From contig NZ_NEVN01000013.1 of NCBI RefSeq assembly GCF_002261475.1, positions 1 through 64,000 on the forward strand: a stretch of DNA of 64,000 nt. The letters are read 5' to 3'. This stretch comes from Bordetella genomosp. 5 (lineage in GTDB: Bacteria > Pseudomonadota > Gammaproteobacteria > Burkholderiales > Burkholderiaceae_B). Both the position numbers and the translations under genes were made by a program. The notes beneath the pieces are model-generated. The model ran no database searches. It was given only the letters and a program-made list of their open reading frames with translations, and had not been told where the DNA came from. Below are positions 25,308 to 36,500 of the stretch, piece by piece (position 1 is the first letter of the stretch; every line of letters begins with the position of its first letter).

Positions 25308-28300
25308 GTGGACGTTTTTCAGTTTCGCGAGCACATCGTTGCCGAATATAGAGAGTTCACCCGCAGCTTCACTCGTATACGCTCAGACGATATTCGGGCA
25401 CATGTTGACCGTGAGTACGAAAGTCAACGCTATTGGCCTGAACCCTTAATTCAAATTAACCCCACCTACCGGTCCGGAGGGACGGTAGATGACCTCGTGC
25501 GCGCGGGACAGTTGAGCCCAGAATGTTCGAGCATCTTCAGGCTAGGAAAATCCGCAACATCCACCGGGGTAACGCTACCGCTGCACAAGCACCAGGCTGA
25601 AGCCATCAGTTTGGCCTTGGCGGGTGAGAGCTATGTTCTAACAACTGGCACTGGCTCGGGTAAGTCACTCAGCTATTTCATCCCTATCGTCGATGCTTGC
25701 CTGAAGGCAAAACGCGCGGACCCGACCCCGCGTACGCGTGCGATAGTTATCTACCCGATGAACGCACTGGCCAACTCCCAGCTTGAGGAGTTGAAGAAAT
25801 TCTTAGGGTCAGACGCGTCCACGCGAGCAGTTTCTTTTGGTCGATATACGGGACAGGAGTCGGACGAAGAGCGGCAAGCTATGGCCGCACGCCCCCCAGA
25901 CATACTGCTAACAAATTTCATGATGCTTGAGTTACTAATGACCAGGCAGAATGATATTGACAAAGCCGTAATGCGTAATGCTCAAGGCTTGCGCTTCCTC
26001 GTTCTGGATGAATTGCACACATACCGGGGGCGCCAAGGTGCAGACGTAGCATTGCTGGTAAGGCGCGTGCGCGAGGCGTTGTCTGAAGAACTCATTTGCG
26101 TTGGCACTTCGGCCACCATGGCGTCCGAAGGCACACAGATGGAGCGCAACGCCGTAGTGGCGAAGGTGGCCCGGAGGCTGTTCGGCACAGCAATCTCGGA
26201 CCGAAATATCATTACCGAGACACTTCGCCGCACGACGCCCGAGAGTCAGACGCTCGAAACCGTGAGGAACAAACTGAGGGACGCCATCCGAGCTGGCGTA
26301 CCGACGGACCTCAGCTATGACGCCATGGCCGCCCATCCGATGTCGGTGTGGGTCGAGCTTACCCTGGGCCTGACATACGAGGACGACAAGCCGCGTCGTG
26401 CACGTCCGCGCACGCTGGCAGATGCATCGCAGCGGCTGCACGAAGCCTCTGGCGAACCCATCGAGAGCTGCCTGACCTATCTGCAACAGTTCATGCTGCG
26501 CGCCTACGCAGTCACGAACGAGACTGGCAAAAGTCTCTTTGCGTTCAAGCTGCACCAGTTCATCGCTGGGGGTGGAAAGGTATACACGACACTCGAGGCA
26601 GCAGGAAACCGAGCCATTACGCTGGACGGCCAGCAGTTCGTCTCCGGTGATGACGACCGGCAGCGGCGGTACTTCCACGTACATTTCTGCCGCGACTGCG
26701 GCCAGGAATACATCCCCGTCTGGGACACCGAAGGCCCAGAAGGCCGAGGATTTGCGGTTCGCAGCATCGACGAGCGACAGCACGACGACGACGCGGTCAA
26801 GTTTGGATTCCTGATGCCCGACGGCCGCGGCCTGTGGGAACCGGAGGTAATTGAACGCTACCCTGAAACGTGGCTGGAAGAGCGGGTTGATGGGGAGTGG
26901 CGCATCAAATCGGCCCAGCGCAAGTTCGCGCCGCAAGCTGTCAAGGTTCGACCCGACGGGATTACGGCTACCGACAAGGGTTTGCAGGCATGGTTCATTC
27001 CCGGCGCCTTCCGCTTTTGCCTGGCATGTGGCATCTCGCACACCTCATCCGGCAAGGACGCACTGCGGTTGACCTCCTTATCAGGTGAAGGTCGTAGCTC
27101 AGCCACGACGATGCTTACGCTGTCGGCACTGCGCTATTTGTACGAGCAGGACCAGCAGCTTTCCTCCGAGGCCAAGAAGGTCTTGGGTTTCTCCGACAAC
27201 CGGCAAGACGCCGCACTGCAGGCGGGGCACTTCAACGACTTCTTGCAAGTGCTGCTGACCCGCGCGGCGCTGCTGTCGGCCGTGAATAAGGACGGCGGTC
27301 AGGCTCTTTCCGAGCGCGAAGTCGCCAGCGCGGTCTTCGAAGCCTTGGGATTTCAACGCGATGACCCGGCTGTGCGAGCGGAATACATGCAACAGCCCGA
27401 GGTCAAGGGCAACACGCGCCGGCAGGTACAGGAGGCCATGAGAGGCATTCTGGGCTATCGGACCTACTTCGACTTAAGGCGCGGCTGGCGATACAACAAC
27501 CCCAACCTTGAACAGCTGGGGCTAGTCCGCATTGGCTACCAGGACATCGAAGACCTGGCTGCCGACGCTACAGAATGGGCCGAGGCACCCCAAGTCTTGC
27601 AGGCGGCCACGCCCGCTGAGCGGACCTTGGTTCTGCGCGCGTTGTTCGACTTCATGCGCCAGGGGCTTTGCATCGCCACGCGCTACCTTGACCGTACCGA
27701 GCTCGAGCAGTTGCGTACGCAGAGCTACGCCAACCTATGCGAACCTTGGGGATTCACCGAGGATGAGCGACCAGTTCCGGCGCGATGGTTCGTCACCTCG
27801 CGTCCGAGCGAAGAGACCGACCGCCGTGGGCGTCGGTTGCAACTGGAAGATTTTCTGGTCATCGGTTCGAGTCGCTCTCGCCTAGGGAGGCTGCTGCGCC
27901 AAGGCAGCACATGGGGCGGCGGTAATCCGTTCTACAAGCACATCAATGACCAAACCTACCCGGATGTCATCTCGGCGTTGCTCAAGGCTGCCGAGTCCTA
28001 CGGTCTGGTTAAGCGCGAAGAAACGGATGTCGGCCTAACCGGCTGGCAGCTCAACGGTACCGCGCTGCTGTGGGAGCCAGGTTCGGGCCAGAGCCTGCGT
28101 CAAGCCGAAGACAACGAGTTTTTCCGTACCCTCTACCGTAACATCGCCGGTCTATTGGCAAATCCGGTGCACCAGCTCTTCGATTTCGAAGCTCGCGAGC
28201 ACACGGCCCAGGTCGAGCAAGACGACCGGCTCGAGCGCGAAGCCCGTTTCCGCTACACGGATAAGGACCGCGATGAGTTCCGCAAGAAGAACGGCGTTGA

Positions 28301-30650
28301 GCTGGAATGGCTGCCCGTGCTGTTCTGCTCGCCGACCATGGAGCTGGGCGTTGACATCTCCTCGCTGAATACCGTCTACATGCGCAACGTACCGCCAACA
28401 CCGGCCAACTACGCGCAGCGTAGCGGACGTGCGGGGCGAGCCGGGCAGCCTGCTCTGGTCATCACGTATTGTGCGTCGCAGAGCCCGCACGACCAATACT
28501 ACTTCCGAGACCCCGTCCGCATGGTGCATGGCCAGGTCAATGCTCCAACCCTGGACCTGGCCAATCTGGAACTGGTGAAGAGTCACATGCATGCTATCTG
28601 GCTCGCTGAGACAGGCAAGCGCCTGGGCAACAGCGTGCGTGACTTGCTGGATATGAACCAGCCGGAGGCGTTGCCAGTCACTGAAGAAATGACGGCAGAC
28701 CTCGACAAGCCGGAAGCCAAGAAGCGAGCCCACCAGCGCGGCCTCAAGGTTTTGGGCATGTTGGCCTCCGAGCTCACGCCCCAAAACGCTCCGTGGTACA
28801 GCGAGCACTGGGCTGAATCCGTTTTCCAGCGTGCGTATCACGAATTCGACGGCGCACTGCAACGCTGGCGCGACCTCTACCGTGCGACGGCGCAAGCCAT
28901 CGAGCTGAACTTCAAAATAGAGAACAACCCGGCAGCCAGCGAGCGCGAGCGTCGCGAAGCCCAGCAGCGCCACAATGAGGCCCGCAAGCAGCGTGACCTA
29001 TTACTAGCCGGCGACAGCGCCTTCAACTCCGACTTCTACACCTATCGCTACCTGGCCTCCCAGGGCTTCCTACCAGGCTATAACTTCCCGCGCCTGCCAC
29101 TGCTGGCCTACCTACCTGCACGCCGCGGCTCCATCGGCCGCGAGAGCTTCCTGTCTCGCCCACGCTTCTTGGCGCTGGGTGAGTTCGGCCCCTATAGCCT
29201 CATCTACCACGAGGGCAGCCAATACCGCGTGACCAAGGCGCTGCTGACCATCACGGGCCAGGACCAAGTAACCCAAGGCGCAAAGCTGCCGACCGAAGTC
29301 GCACGCCTGTGTCCGGCCTGCGGTTATGGCCACTTCCGGTCCCAGCGGGATTCAGACCGCTGCGTCTCTTGTGGAGCCTCGCTCTCGGGAGCTAAGGACG
29401 TCAAGAATCTTTACCGCATCGAGAACGTTTCCACCAAGCGGGCTGAGCGCATTACCGCCAACGAAGAAGAGCGAGTGAGGCAGGGGTACGAGATGCAGAC
29501 CACCCTGCAATTTGCCGAGGCCGAAGGCAAGCTGCAGATGGTCACTACGGTCGTTGAAGATAGCCAGGGGCCTCTGCTTGAGATGCAGTACGGTCCCGCT
29601 GCCACGGTCTGGCGGATGAACTTTGGCTGGCGACGCCGCAAGGAGAAGTCAATCCAAGGCTTCATGATGAACCCTGTAACCGGCCACTGGGTTGGCGGCG
29701 TCGACGATGGCAACGGAGTGACTGAGCAAGAGGGCGAGGCACCACCTGACAAGACTCCGCCGCAGCGCATCGTGCCCTACGTCGAAGACCGCCGGAACAT
29801 CCTCATCGTAAGGCCGCACAACCGCTTTGGCGAGCTTGCGGCTGAGACTCTAACCACCCTGCAGTACGCGCTTAAGCGCGGTATCGAAGCGGTCTACCAG
29901 CTCGAGGAAAGCGAGTTGATGGCCGAGCCACTACCCACGCGTGATAGCCGCCAGTCCATCCTGCTATTCGAGGCTGCCGAGGGTGGCGCTGGCGTGCTCA
30001 CACGCCTGGCCACTGAACCTGAGGCTCTGTCCGCCGTCGCAGCCAAGGCACTGGAAATCATGCACTTCGTGGCACCGCCCGCTGGCCAGCCATGGGCCAG
30101 GAAGAAGGTGACCGAAGAGCTGGACCATGCTGGCAAGCCGCTGTGCGAAGCTGGCTGCTACCGCTGCCTGCTCTCTTACTACAACCAGCCTGACCACACT
30201 CTAATCGACCGAAAGGACAAGAACGCTGACGGGCTCTTGCTGGACATCCTCTGTCGTCTAACGGCCGCTCGGGCTCACCAGGGCACGCACGGTCGGGCCC
30301 CGCAGGAACACGACGCCGAGCTCGCCCGGACGGCCGGCAGCACGCTGGAGCAAGCCTGGCTGGGCCATGTCAACGACCATGGGTACCGCAAGCCCGACCG
30401 CGGCCAGCACACTATCGCCGACGCCAATGCCTGCGCCGACTTCTTCTACGACGACCTGAACCTCGCCGTCTTTATCGACGGCCCATATCACGAAACCGAA
30501 ACCCAGCGTGCCGCTGATGCGGCCATCGACCGAACTCTCGACGAACTGGGCTATCTGGTGGTGCGCTTCCCGAAAGAACAGGCCCAATGGCCCGATATCT
30601 TCAAGAACAACGCCGACCTCTTTGGTCCAGGCAAGGCCTGCAAAATATGA
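25308..30650 (+). CDS. Helicase-DUF1998-nuclease-like defence protein
   Basis: 1780 aa, GTG start with GAGGAAGGG upstream. An N-terminal SF2 helicase has Walker A TGTGSGK (Lys119), DELH at 234-237 and motif VI QRSGRAGR at 1037-1044. A four-Cys zinc site follows (Cys1335, 1338, 1352, 1355), then a DUF1998 region with Cys1613, 1617 and 1620 (CEAGCYRC). The C-terminus (about 1690-1780) looks like a Vsr/DUF559-type PD-(D/E)XK fold with Asp1711, FIDG at 1722-1725 and His1728. DUF1998 helicases act in DISARM (DrmA/DrmB) and Druantia (DruE). Here helicase, DUF1998 and a putative nuclease share one chain. It overlaps the next gene by 4 nt. Confidence 0.85.
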   Translation: MDVFQFREHIVAEYREFTRSFTRIRSDDIRAHVDREYESQRYWPEPLIQINPTYRSGGTVDDLVRAGQLSPECSSIFRLGKSATSTGVTLPLHKHQAEAISLALAGESYVLTTGTGSGKSLSYFIPIVDACLKAKRADPTPRTRAIVIYPMNALANSQLEELKKFLGSDASTRAVSFGRYTGQESDEERQAMAARPPDILLTNFMMLELLMTRQNDIDKAVMRNAQGLRFLVLDELHTYRGRQGADVALLVRRVREALSEELICVGTSATMASEGTQMERNAVVAKVARRLFGTAISDRNIITETLRRTTPESQTLETVRNKLRDAIRAGVPTDLSYDAMAAHPMSVWVELTLGLTYEDDKPRRARPRTLADASQRLHEASGEPIESCLTYLQQFMLRAYAVTNETGKSLFAFKLHQFIAGGGKVYTTLEAAGNRAITLDGQQFVSGDDDRQRRYFHVHFCRDCGQEYIPVWDTEGPEGRGFAVRSIDERQHDDDAVKFGFLMPDGRGLWEPEVIERYPETWLEERVDGEWRIKSAQRKFAPQAVKVRPDGITATDKGLQAWFIPGAFRFCLACGISHTSSGKDALRLTSLSGEGRSSATTMLTLSALRYLYEQDQQLSSEAKKVLGFSDNRQDAALQAGHFNDFLQVLLTRAALLSAVNKDGGQALSEREVASAVFEALGFQRDDPAVRAEYMQQPEVKGNTRRQVQEAMRGILGYRTYFDLRRGWRYNNPNLEQLGLVRIGYQDIEDLAADATEWAEAPQVLQAATPAERTLVLRALFDFMRQGLCIATRYLDRTELEQLRTQSYANLCEPWGFTEDERPVPARWFVTSRPSEETDRRGRRLQLEDFLVIGSSRSRLGRLLRQGSTWGGGNPFYKHINDQTYPDVISALLKAAESYGLVKREETDVGLTGWQLNGTALLWEPGSGQSLRQAEDNEFFRTLYRNIAGLLANPVHQLFDFEAREHTAQVEQDDRLEREARFRYTDKDRDEFRKKNGVELEWLPVLFCSPTMELGVDISSLNTVYMRNVPPTPANYAQRSGRAGRAGQPALVITYCASQSPHDQYYFRDPVRMVHGQVNAPTLDLANLELVKSHMHAIWLAETGKRLGNSVRDLLDMNQPEALPVTEEMTADLDKPEAKKRAHQRGLKVLGMLASELTPQNAPWYSEHWAESVFQRAYHEFDGALQRWRDLYRATAQAIELNFKIENNPAASERERREAQQRHNEARKQRDLLLAGDSAFNSDFYTYRYLASQGFLPGYNFPRLPLLAYLPARRGSIGRESFLSRPRFLALGEFGPYSLIYHEGSQYRVTKALLTITGQDQVTQGAKLPTEVARLCPACGYGHFRSQRDSDRCVSCGASLSGAKDVKNLYRIENVSTKRAERITANEEERVRQGYEMQTTLQFAEAEGKLQMVTTVVEDSQGPLLEMQYGPAATVWRMNFGWRRRKEKSIQGFMMNPVTGHWVGGVDDGNGVTEQEGEAPPDKTPPQRIVPYVEDRRNILIVRPHNRFGELAAETLTTLQYALKRGIEAVYQLEESELMAEPLPTRDSRQSILLFEAAEGGAGVLTRLATEPEALSAVAAKALEIMHFVAPPAGQPWARKKVTEELDHAGKPLCEAGCYRCLLSYYNQPDHTLIDRKDKNADGLLLDILCRLTAARAHQGTHGRAPQEHDAELARTAGSTLEQAWLGHVNDHGYRKPDRGQHTIADANACADFFYDDLNLAVFIDGPYHETETQRAADAAIDRTLDELGYLVVRFPKEQAQWPDIFKNNADLFGPGKACKI

Positions 30651-33496
30651 ACGCTCCGATACCGGAATTTCTTCCGGGCAGTCTAGTTGAGGCCCGCGGC
30701 CGCGAGTGGATTGTCCTGCCAGAGTCTGACCAACAGACCCTGAGGTTGCGCCCATTGGGTGGAGGCGAGCGCGATGAGACGCTCATCTATCTGCCGCTGG
30801 AACGCCAGCCTGTGCAGCCAGCGACCTTTCCCTGGCCCTCCGTCGCCCAGGCGCGCAACCACTCTGCCAGCCAACTGCTCTTGGATGCCCTGCAGCTCAA
30901 GCTGCGCAGCGGCGCTGGCCCCTTCCGCAGCTTCGGCAATATCGCCGTCGAGCCGCGCGCCTACCAACTCGTGCCCTTGCTGATGGCGCTGAAGCAGCCT
31001 GTGGTGCGCCTGCTGGTGGCCGACGACGTGGGTATTGGTAAGACCATCGAAGGCGCACTCATCGCCCGCGAGCTGCTCGACCGGGGGGAGGTCCAACGCA
31101 TGACCGTGCTGTGCCCGCCGCACCTGTGCGAGCAGTGGCAACGCGAGTTGGCCGAGCGCTTTCACATTGCTGCCGTTGTGGTGCGCTCCAACACCGCCGA
31201 CCGGCTGGAGCGCGACCTGCCGCCCGGCACTTCGGTATTCCATGCTCACCCCTACACGGTGGTGAGCCTGGACTACATCAAGTCCGAGCGCCGTCGCGAG
31301 GCCTTCCAGCGCTTCTGCCCAGAGTTCGTCATCGTCGACGAGGCCCACACCTGCACCCAGTCCGGCCAAGGCCGTCAGCAGCGCTACCAGTTGCTCAAGG
31401 GCCTGGCGGCCGACGCGAAGCGGCACCTGGTGCTGCTGACGGCCACGCCGCACAGCGGCGACGAGGAGGCGTTCTTCAACCTGCTGGGCCTGCTGCGCAC
31501 CGAATTTACCCAGCTGAAAGACCTGCCCGCTAGCCAGCGCAGCGACCTGCGCGAAGACCTTTCGCGCCACTTCGTCCAACGCCGTCGGCCTGACATCGCC
31601 GAATGGCAGGACACCTCGATGTTCCCGGACCGCAAGTCCGCCGAAATCACCTACAAGCTCACTGGCGCTTGGGGCCAGCTCTTCAACGACGTGCTGGCCT
31701 ACGCTCGGGAGCTGGTCGAGCGCTCCGAAGGGCAGGCGCTGCGCGAGCAGCGCATGAACTGGTGGGCCGCGCTGGCCCTGCTGCGCTGCATCTCGTCGTC
31801 ACCCGCTGCGGCCGTCAACGCACTGCGAACCCGGCTGCAGGGTGCGCTGCCTGAGGCGGAGGGGGCTGAAGCTACGTCCCTGGAGGAGTTCGAGGCTCAG
31901 GCCAGCGACCGCGTGCTTGACGGCACCGACGATGCACTGTCCCCCGACGACATGGAGCCCGGCGCCCAGACCGAAGACAGCCAGCGCCTGCAAGCGTTGA
32001 TGACCAGCGCTGCGGCGCTGGCCGGCCAGCAGAGCGACCCCAAGCTCGCCAAGCTGCAGGAACACGTGTCGCTGCTGCTAAAGGAGGGCTTCCAGCCCGT
32101 CGTCTTCTGCCGCTACATCGCCACGGCGCACTACCTCGCAGCAGCCCTGCAGGAGAAGTTCAAGACAGCCAACATCAAGGCGGTGACCGGGGAGCTGACG
32201 CCCGACGAGAGGGAGGCGGCGGTCGACCAGCTTGGCGAGAGCGAGTCCCGCGTCCTGGTGGCCACGGACTGCCTGTCCGAGGGTATCAACCTGCAAGGCC
32301 TATTCACTGCGGTTGTCCACTACGACCTCAGCTGGAACCCGACCCGGCACGAACAGCGCGAAGGCCGCGTGGACCGTTTCGGCCAGAAGGCGCGCGAGGT
32401 GCGCAGCACCATGCTGTACGGCGAAGATAACCCCGTCGACGGCGCAGTCCTGCAAGTCATCCTGCGCAAGGCCGAGAGCATCCGCAAGGAGCTGGGCGTT
32501 CTCGTGCCCATGCCCGACAACGAGGGCAAGCTCACCCAGGCGCTTATGAACGCCGTGCTGCTGCGCAAGGGCCATCTCAACGCCCAATCTCAGTTGGACC
32601 TGTTCGGCGAGGCGGCCAACGAAATCGACCTGGCCTGGCAGAGCGCCAAGGAGAAGGCCAAGCAAAACCGCAGCATCTTTGCCCAGCGCCGCCTGAAGCC
32701 CGAAGACGTGCTGCCTGAGTGGCGCAAGTCTGCCACCGTGCTGGGTGGCGAAGCTGAAGTTAAACGTTTCGTCAGCCGTGCCGCAGCACAGCTCGGTGCA
32801 CCGCTGCAACCGGTGAAGCAGCACTTCAAGCTGCTCACCGAGCACCTGCCGCCTGCCGTGCGCGAGCGCCTCGCAGCCGAAGGCCTGTCCAACACGCTGC
32901 GCATCGACTTCCACCAGCCCGCTGCCCAGGGCACCAACTTCGTCCACCGCACGCACCCGCTGGTGTCCGTACTGGCCGACACGCTGCTGGAGCAGGCACT
33001 GGACGATGCCAGCACCTCCACCGATGACGCCGCGGTCGCTCGTGCCGGCGCTGCTTTCGTGCAGGGCGTGTCGCTCAAGACCACCGTGCTGCTGCTGCGC
33101 ATCCGTCACCAGCTCACCGTCACACATGACAGCCAGACACGGCTACTGATGTGCGAGGAAGCCGTCGCCGTGGCCGCCAGCGGTTCCGAGCCCTTTACCG
33201 AGCTGGCCTCCGAAATGACCCGCCAACTGTTGGGCGCCGAAGCCACCCGCAACATGCCCGCACCGTTGCGTGACCGTCAACTGCAGACGGCCCTCGACGC
33301 CTTGCCTGGCTGGCGGCCCCAGTTGGAGGCCATGGCCAAGGCTCGCGCCCAGGCGCTGCTGGCTGACCACCGCCGCGTACGCGAGGCGGCCGAAGGCCGC
33401 GGCAGCTACCAAGTCACGGCCAGCCTGCCTGTCGACGTGATGGGCCTGTACGTGCTGCTGCCGGATGCAGCCACCACCAACGCCAGGGGAGCCTGA
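30647..33496 (+). CDS. drmD: DrmD-like SNF2 helicase
   Basis: 949 aa. The start overlaps the upstream stop as ATGA. An SF2/SNF2 ATPase: Walker A DDVGIGKT (Lys132), DEAH at 231-234, and motif VI EQREGRVDRFGQ. The N-terminal leader PGSLVEARGREWIVLPES and the FRSFGNIAVEPRAYQLVPLL segment match my memory of class 1 DISARM DrmD proteins. Such helicases are thought to translocate on incoming phage DNA. No nuclease domain is visible. The name is tentative because no separate drmA, drmB or drmC is present. Confidence 0.8.
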   Translation: MNAPIPEFLPGSLVEARGREWIVLPESDQQTLRLRPLGGGERDETLIYLPLERQPVQPATFPWPSVAQARNHSASQLLLDALQLKLRSGAGPFRSFGNIAVEPRAYQLVPLLMALKQPVVRLLVADDVGIGKTIEGALIARELLDRGEVQRMTVLCPPHLCEQWQRELAERFHIAAVVVRSNTADRLERDLPPGTSVFHAHPYTVVSLDYIKSERRREAFQRFCPEFVIVDEAHTCTQSGQGRQQRYQLLKGLAADAKRHLVLLTATPHSGDEEAFFNLLGLLRTEFTQLKDLPASQRSDLREDLSRHFVQRRRPDIAEWQDTSMFPDRKSAEITYKLTGAWGQLFNDVLAYARELVERSEGQALREQRMNWWAALALLRCISSSPAAAVNALRTRLQGALPEAEGAEATSLEEFEAQASDRVLDGTDDALSPDDMEPGAQTEDSQRLQALMTSAAALAGQQSDPKLAKLQEHVSLLLKEGFQPVVFCRYIATAHYLAAALQEKFKTANIKAVTGELTPDEREAAVDQLGESESRVLVATDCLSEGINLQGLFTAVVHYDLSWNPTRHEQREGRVDRFGQKAREVRSTMLYGEDNPVDGAVLQVILRKAESIRKELGVLVPMPDNEGKLTQALMNAVLLRKGHLNAQSQLDLFGEAANEIDLAWQSAKEKAKQNRSIFAQRRLKPEDVLPEWRKSATVLGGEAEVKRFVSRAAAQLGAPLQPVKQHFKLLTEHLPPAVRERLAAEGLSNTLRIDFHQPAAQGTNFVHRTHPLVSVLADTLLEQALDDASTSTDDAAVARAGAAFVQGVSLKTTVLLLRIRHQLTVTHDSQTRLLMCEEAVAVAASGSEPFTELASEMTRQLLGAEATRNMPAPLRDRQLQTALDALPGWRPQLEAMAKARAQALLADHRRVREAAEGRGSYQVTASLPVDVMGLYVLLPDAATTNARGA

Positions 33497-33500
33497 CGCC

Positions 33501-36500
33501 ATGGCCAAGAAGCCCCTCCACCAGCTCGCCTACCGCGCCATTCGCATCGAAGGCGGCCTGCTCCCCGCTGAGGAACTGACTCGCCTCACTCTGCTGGCGG
33601 ACCCCAAGGCCAGCGAGCAGACCGAGCCGCAGTACCGCATCGCCAAGGGCCTGAAACTGCGCGACGAAATCGCCCGCGACTTCAAGATTGCGCTCACCCT
33701 CTGGCATGATTTCCAGTCCCTGCGTCAGCGAAAGGACGTGCAAGCGCACGACGTCACCGTCCGAGAGTGGCTGCTGCCGCTGCTGCGCGACGTGCTGCAC
33801 TTCCATGACGCTGCACGCTGCCAGGCCATCCAGCATGCCGGCCACCACTACGCCGTCGGGCATGCGGGAAACGGCGGGCGGGTGCCGCTCGTTTTCGCAG
33901 GCTTCGACCAACCGCTGGATAGCGCTGCCGAGCGCTTCGGCGAGACCGACCCTGATACCGGCAAGACCCGCCGTCGCAGCCCCTTCATGCTTGCGCAGGA
34001 GACGCTGAACGCCAGCGATGCATCGCTGTGGGCCATCGTCAGCAACGGCCTGACGCTGCGCATCCTGCGTGATAACGCCAGCCTCACGCGCCCGGCCTAC
34101 ATCGAGGTCGACCTCGAGGCGCTGTTCACCGAAGAGCTTCTGCCCGACTTCAGCGCCTTCTGGCTCCTGGCCCACGCCTCACGTTTCGGCGCCGCCGAAA
34201 CACCACCCACCGACTGCCCCTGGGAACGTTGGCGTGCCGCAGGCCAACAGGCCGGTGTCACCGTGCGCGGCAAGCTGCGTTACCAGGTGGCGGAGGCCCT
34301 CCGAGCGCTGGGGACAGGCTTCCTGTCCCACCCGGCTAATGGCACCTTGCGCGCCGCGCTGCAGAGCATGCAGGATGGCTACGACCGCCAGGCGTTCTTT
34401 GAAGAACTACTGCGCCTGGTCTACCGCCTCATCTTCCTGGCCACAGTGGAAGACCGACGCGACCGTGGCACGGGCGAACGTCTGGTCTTCGCTCCCGATG
34501 CCAGCGACGAGGCGAAGGACCGCTACCTGTCCGGCTACTCGCTCACCTGGCTGCGCGAGCGCGCCGTGCGCCGCAGCCAGCACGACCGCCATGCCGACCT
34601 GTGGCAGGCGTTGAGCATCACCTTCGGTTCCTTGAGCACCGGTGAGCCCGCCCTGGGCCTACCAGCGCTTGGCGGCCTGTTTGATGCCGAGCAGTGCCTG
34701 TACTTGGATTCAGCCCAACTGAACAACCGCCACCTGCTGGCCGCGGTGTTCCAGCTCGGCTGGTTCCGCGCAGACGGAGGGCTCTCGCGCGTCAACTACC
34801 GCGACATGGGCCCCGAGGAGTTGGGCAGCGTCTACGAAAGCCTGCTGGAGCTGGTTCCCGACCTGCAAGGGCTGGCATCGCATGCCACTGCTCGCCTGGC
34901 CTTCGTCGGCGACGACGAGCGCGACGCCAGCACCAAGGGCAACACCCGCAAGCTCACCGGCAGTTACTACACGCCGGACAGCTTGGTGCAGGAGCTTGTC
35001 AAGAGCGCGCTAGAGCCCGTCATCGCACAGACGGTGAAGGCCAACCCAGAGCAACCAGTGCAGGCGCTGCTGGCACTGACTGTGTGCGACCCCGCCTGCG
35101 GCAGCGGCCACTTCCTGCTGTCGGCGGCGCGGCGCTTGGCCGACGAGGTAGCACTGCACCGCGCTGCGGCCGAACGAGAAGGTGGGGCCCCGACGCCATC
35201 GGACTATCGTCATGCGCTTCGTGACGTGGTGGGTCGCTGCATCTTCGGCGTGGACAAGAACCCCATGGCCATCCAGCTGGCCAAGACGGCGCTGTGGCTG
35301 GAGGCCTACTCGCCTGACCGCCCACTGAGCTTCGTAGACCACCACCTGCGTGTTGGCGACGCGCTGCTGGGTGTGCTGGACCCCAAGGTGCTGGAGGACG
35401 GCATTCCCGACGAGGCCTACACCGCGCTCTCGGGTGACGACAAGGCCATGGCCAGCGCGCTGAAGAAGCAGAACAAGGCCGACCTGAAGAGCTGGCGTGC
35501 CATCGCTGGCGGCGACCTGCTCACCAAGGCTGGCCTGGCGACGCGGGCCGTGAGCGTTGACACCTTGGACGACGACACCCCTGCGCACCTGGCCGCGAAG
35601 CGCCAAGCCTGGACAACGGCGCAAACTGAGGCGCAGCGCAGCAGCTTTGCCCGTTTGGCAGACACCTACGTGGCTGCCTTCTTGGCGCCTAAGCTGGCCG
35701 GGGCTGGTGACACTGTTCCCCTTTCGGGCTACCTGTGGGGCGTGCTGAGTGGTCAGGCCCCCAAAACTGAGGTTGAGAATGTTGCTCAGGCTCTATGCCG
35801 CCAACACAGCGTCTTCCACTGGTGGCTGGCCTTCCCGCAAGTGGCCGCGAGGGGCGGCTTCAGCGTTATGCTGGGCAACCCGCCTTGGGAGCGTATCAAG
35901 CTGCAGGAAGAAGAGTTCTTCGCCACCCGCAGCCCGCTTGTGGCCATGGCCAAGAACAAGGCCGAGCGCGCACAGCGCATCGAGTGGCTGCGCGAGGGCG
36001 TGCTGCTGCACCGCGTGAATCCTGACTTGGAGCGTGCCGAGGGGTTGACTCCTCCCAACCGCGCAGAAATGGCGCTGTACGCCAGCTTCATCGCCGCACG
36101 CCGCGGTGCCGAGGCGGCCAGCCTCTTCGCGCACGACAGCCGACGCTACCCGCTCACCGGCGTGGGTGACGTCAACACATACGCCATGTTCTCCGAGCTG
36201 TTCCTGCAAGGCACAGCACCAAGCGGACGGGCTGGATTCATCGTGCCAACGGGCATTGCTACAGACGACTCCACTAAGGCCTACTTCGAGCGCTTGGCAG
36301 TGGGAGGCTTCTTGCGCAGCCTGCTCTGCCTGGAGAACGAAGAGTTCGTCTTTCCTTCCGTACATCACTCATTTCGTTTCGCACTTCTCACACTCGGGGG
36401 ACAGCCCTCTGGTGGGCCTGCCTCGCTCGTCTTCTTCGCGCGTCAGCCAGAGCAAATTCACGACACCCGTCGTCGCTTTCAACTCACGTCGGACGAGTTT

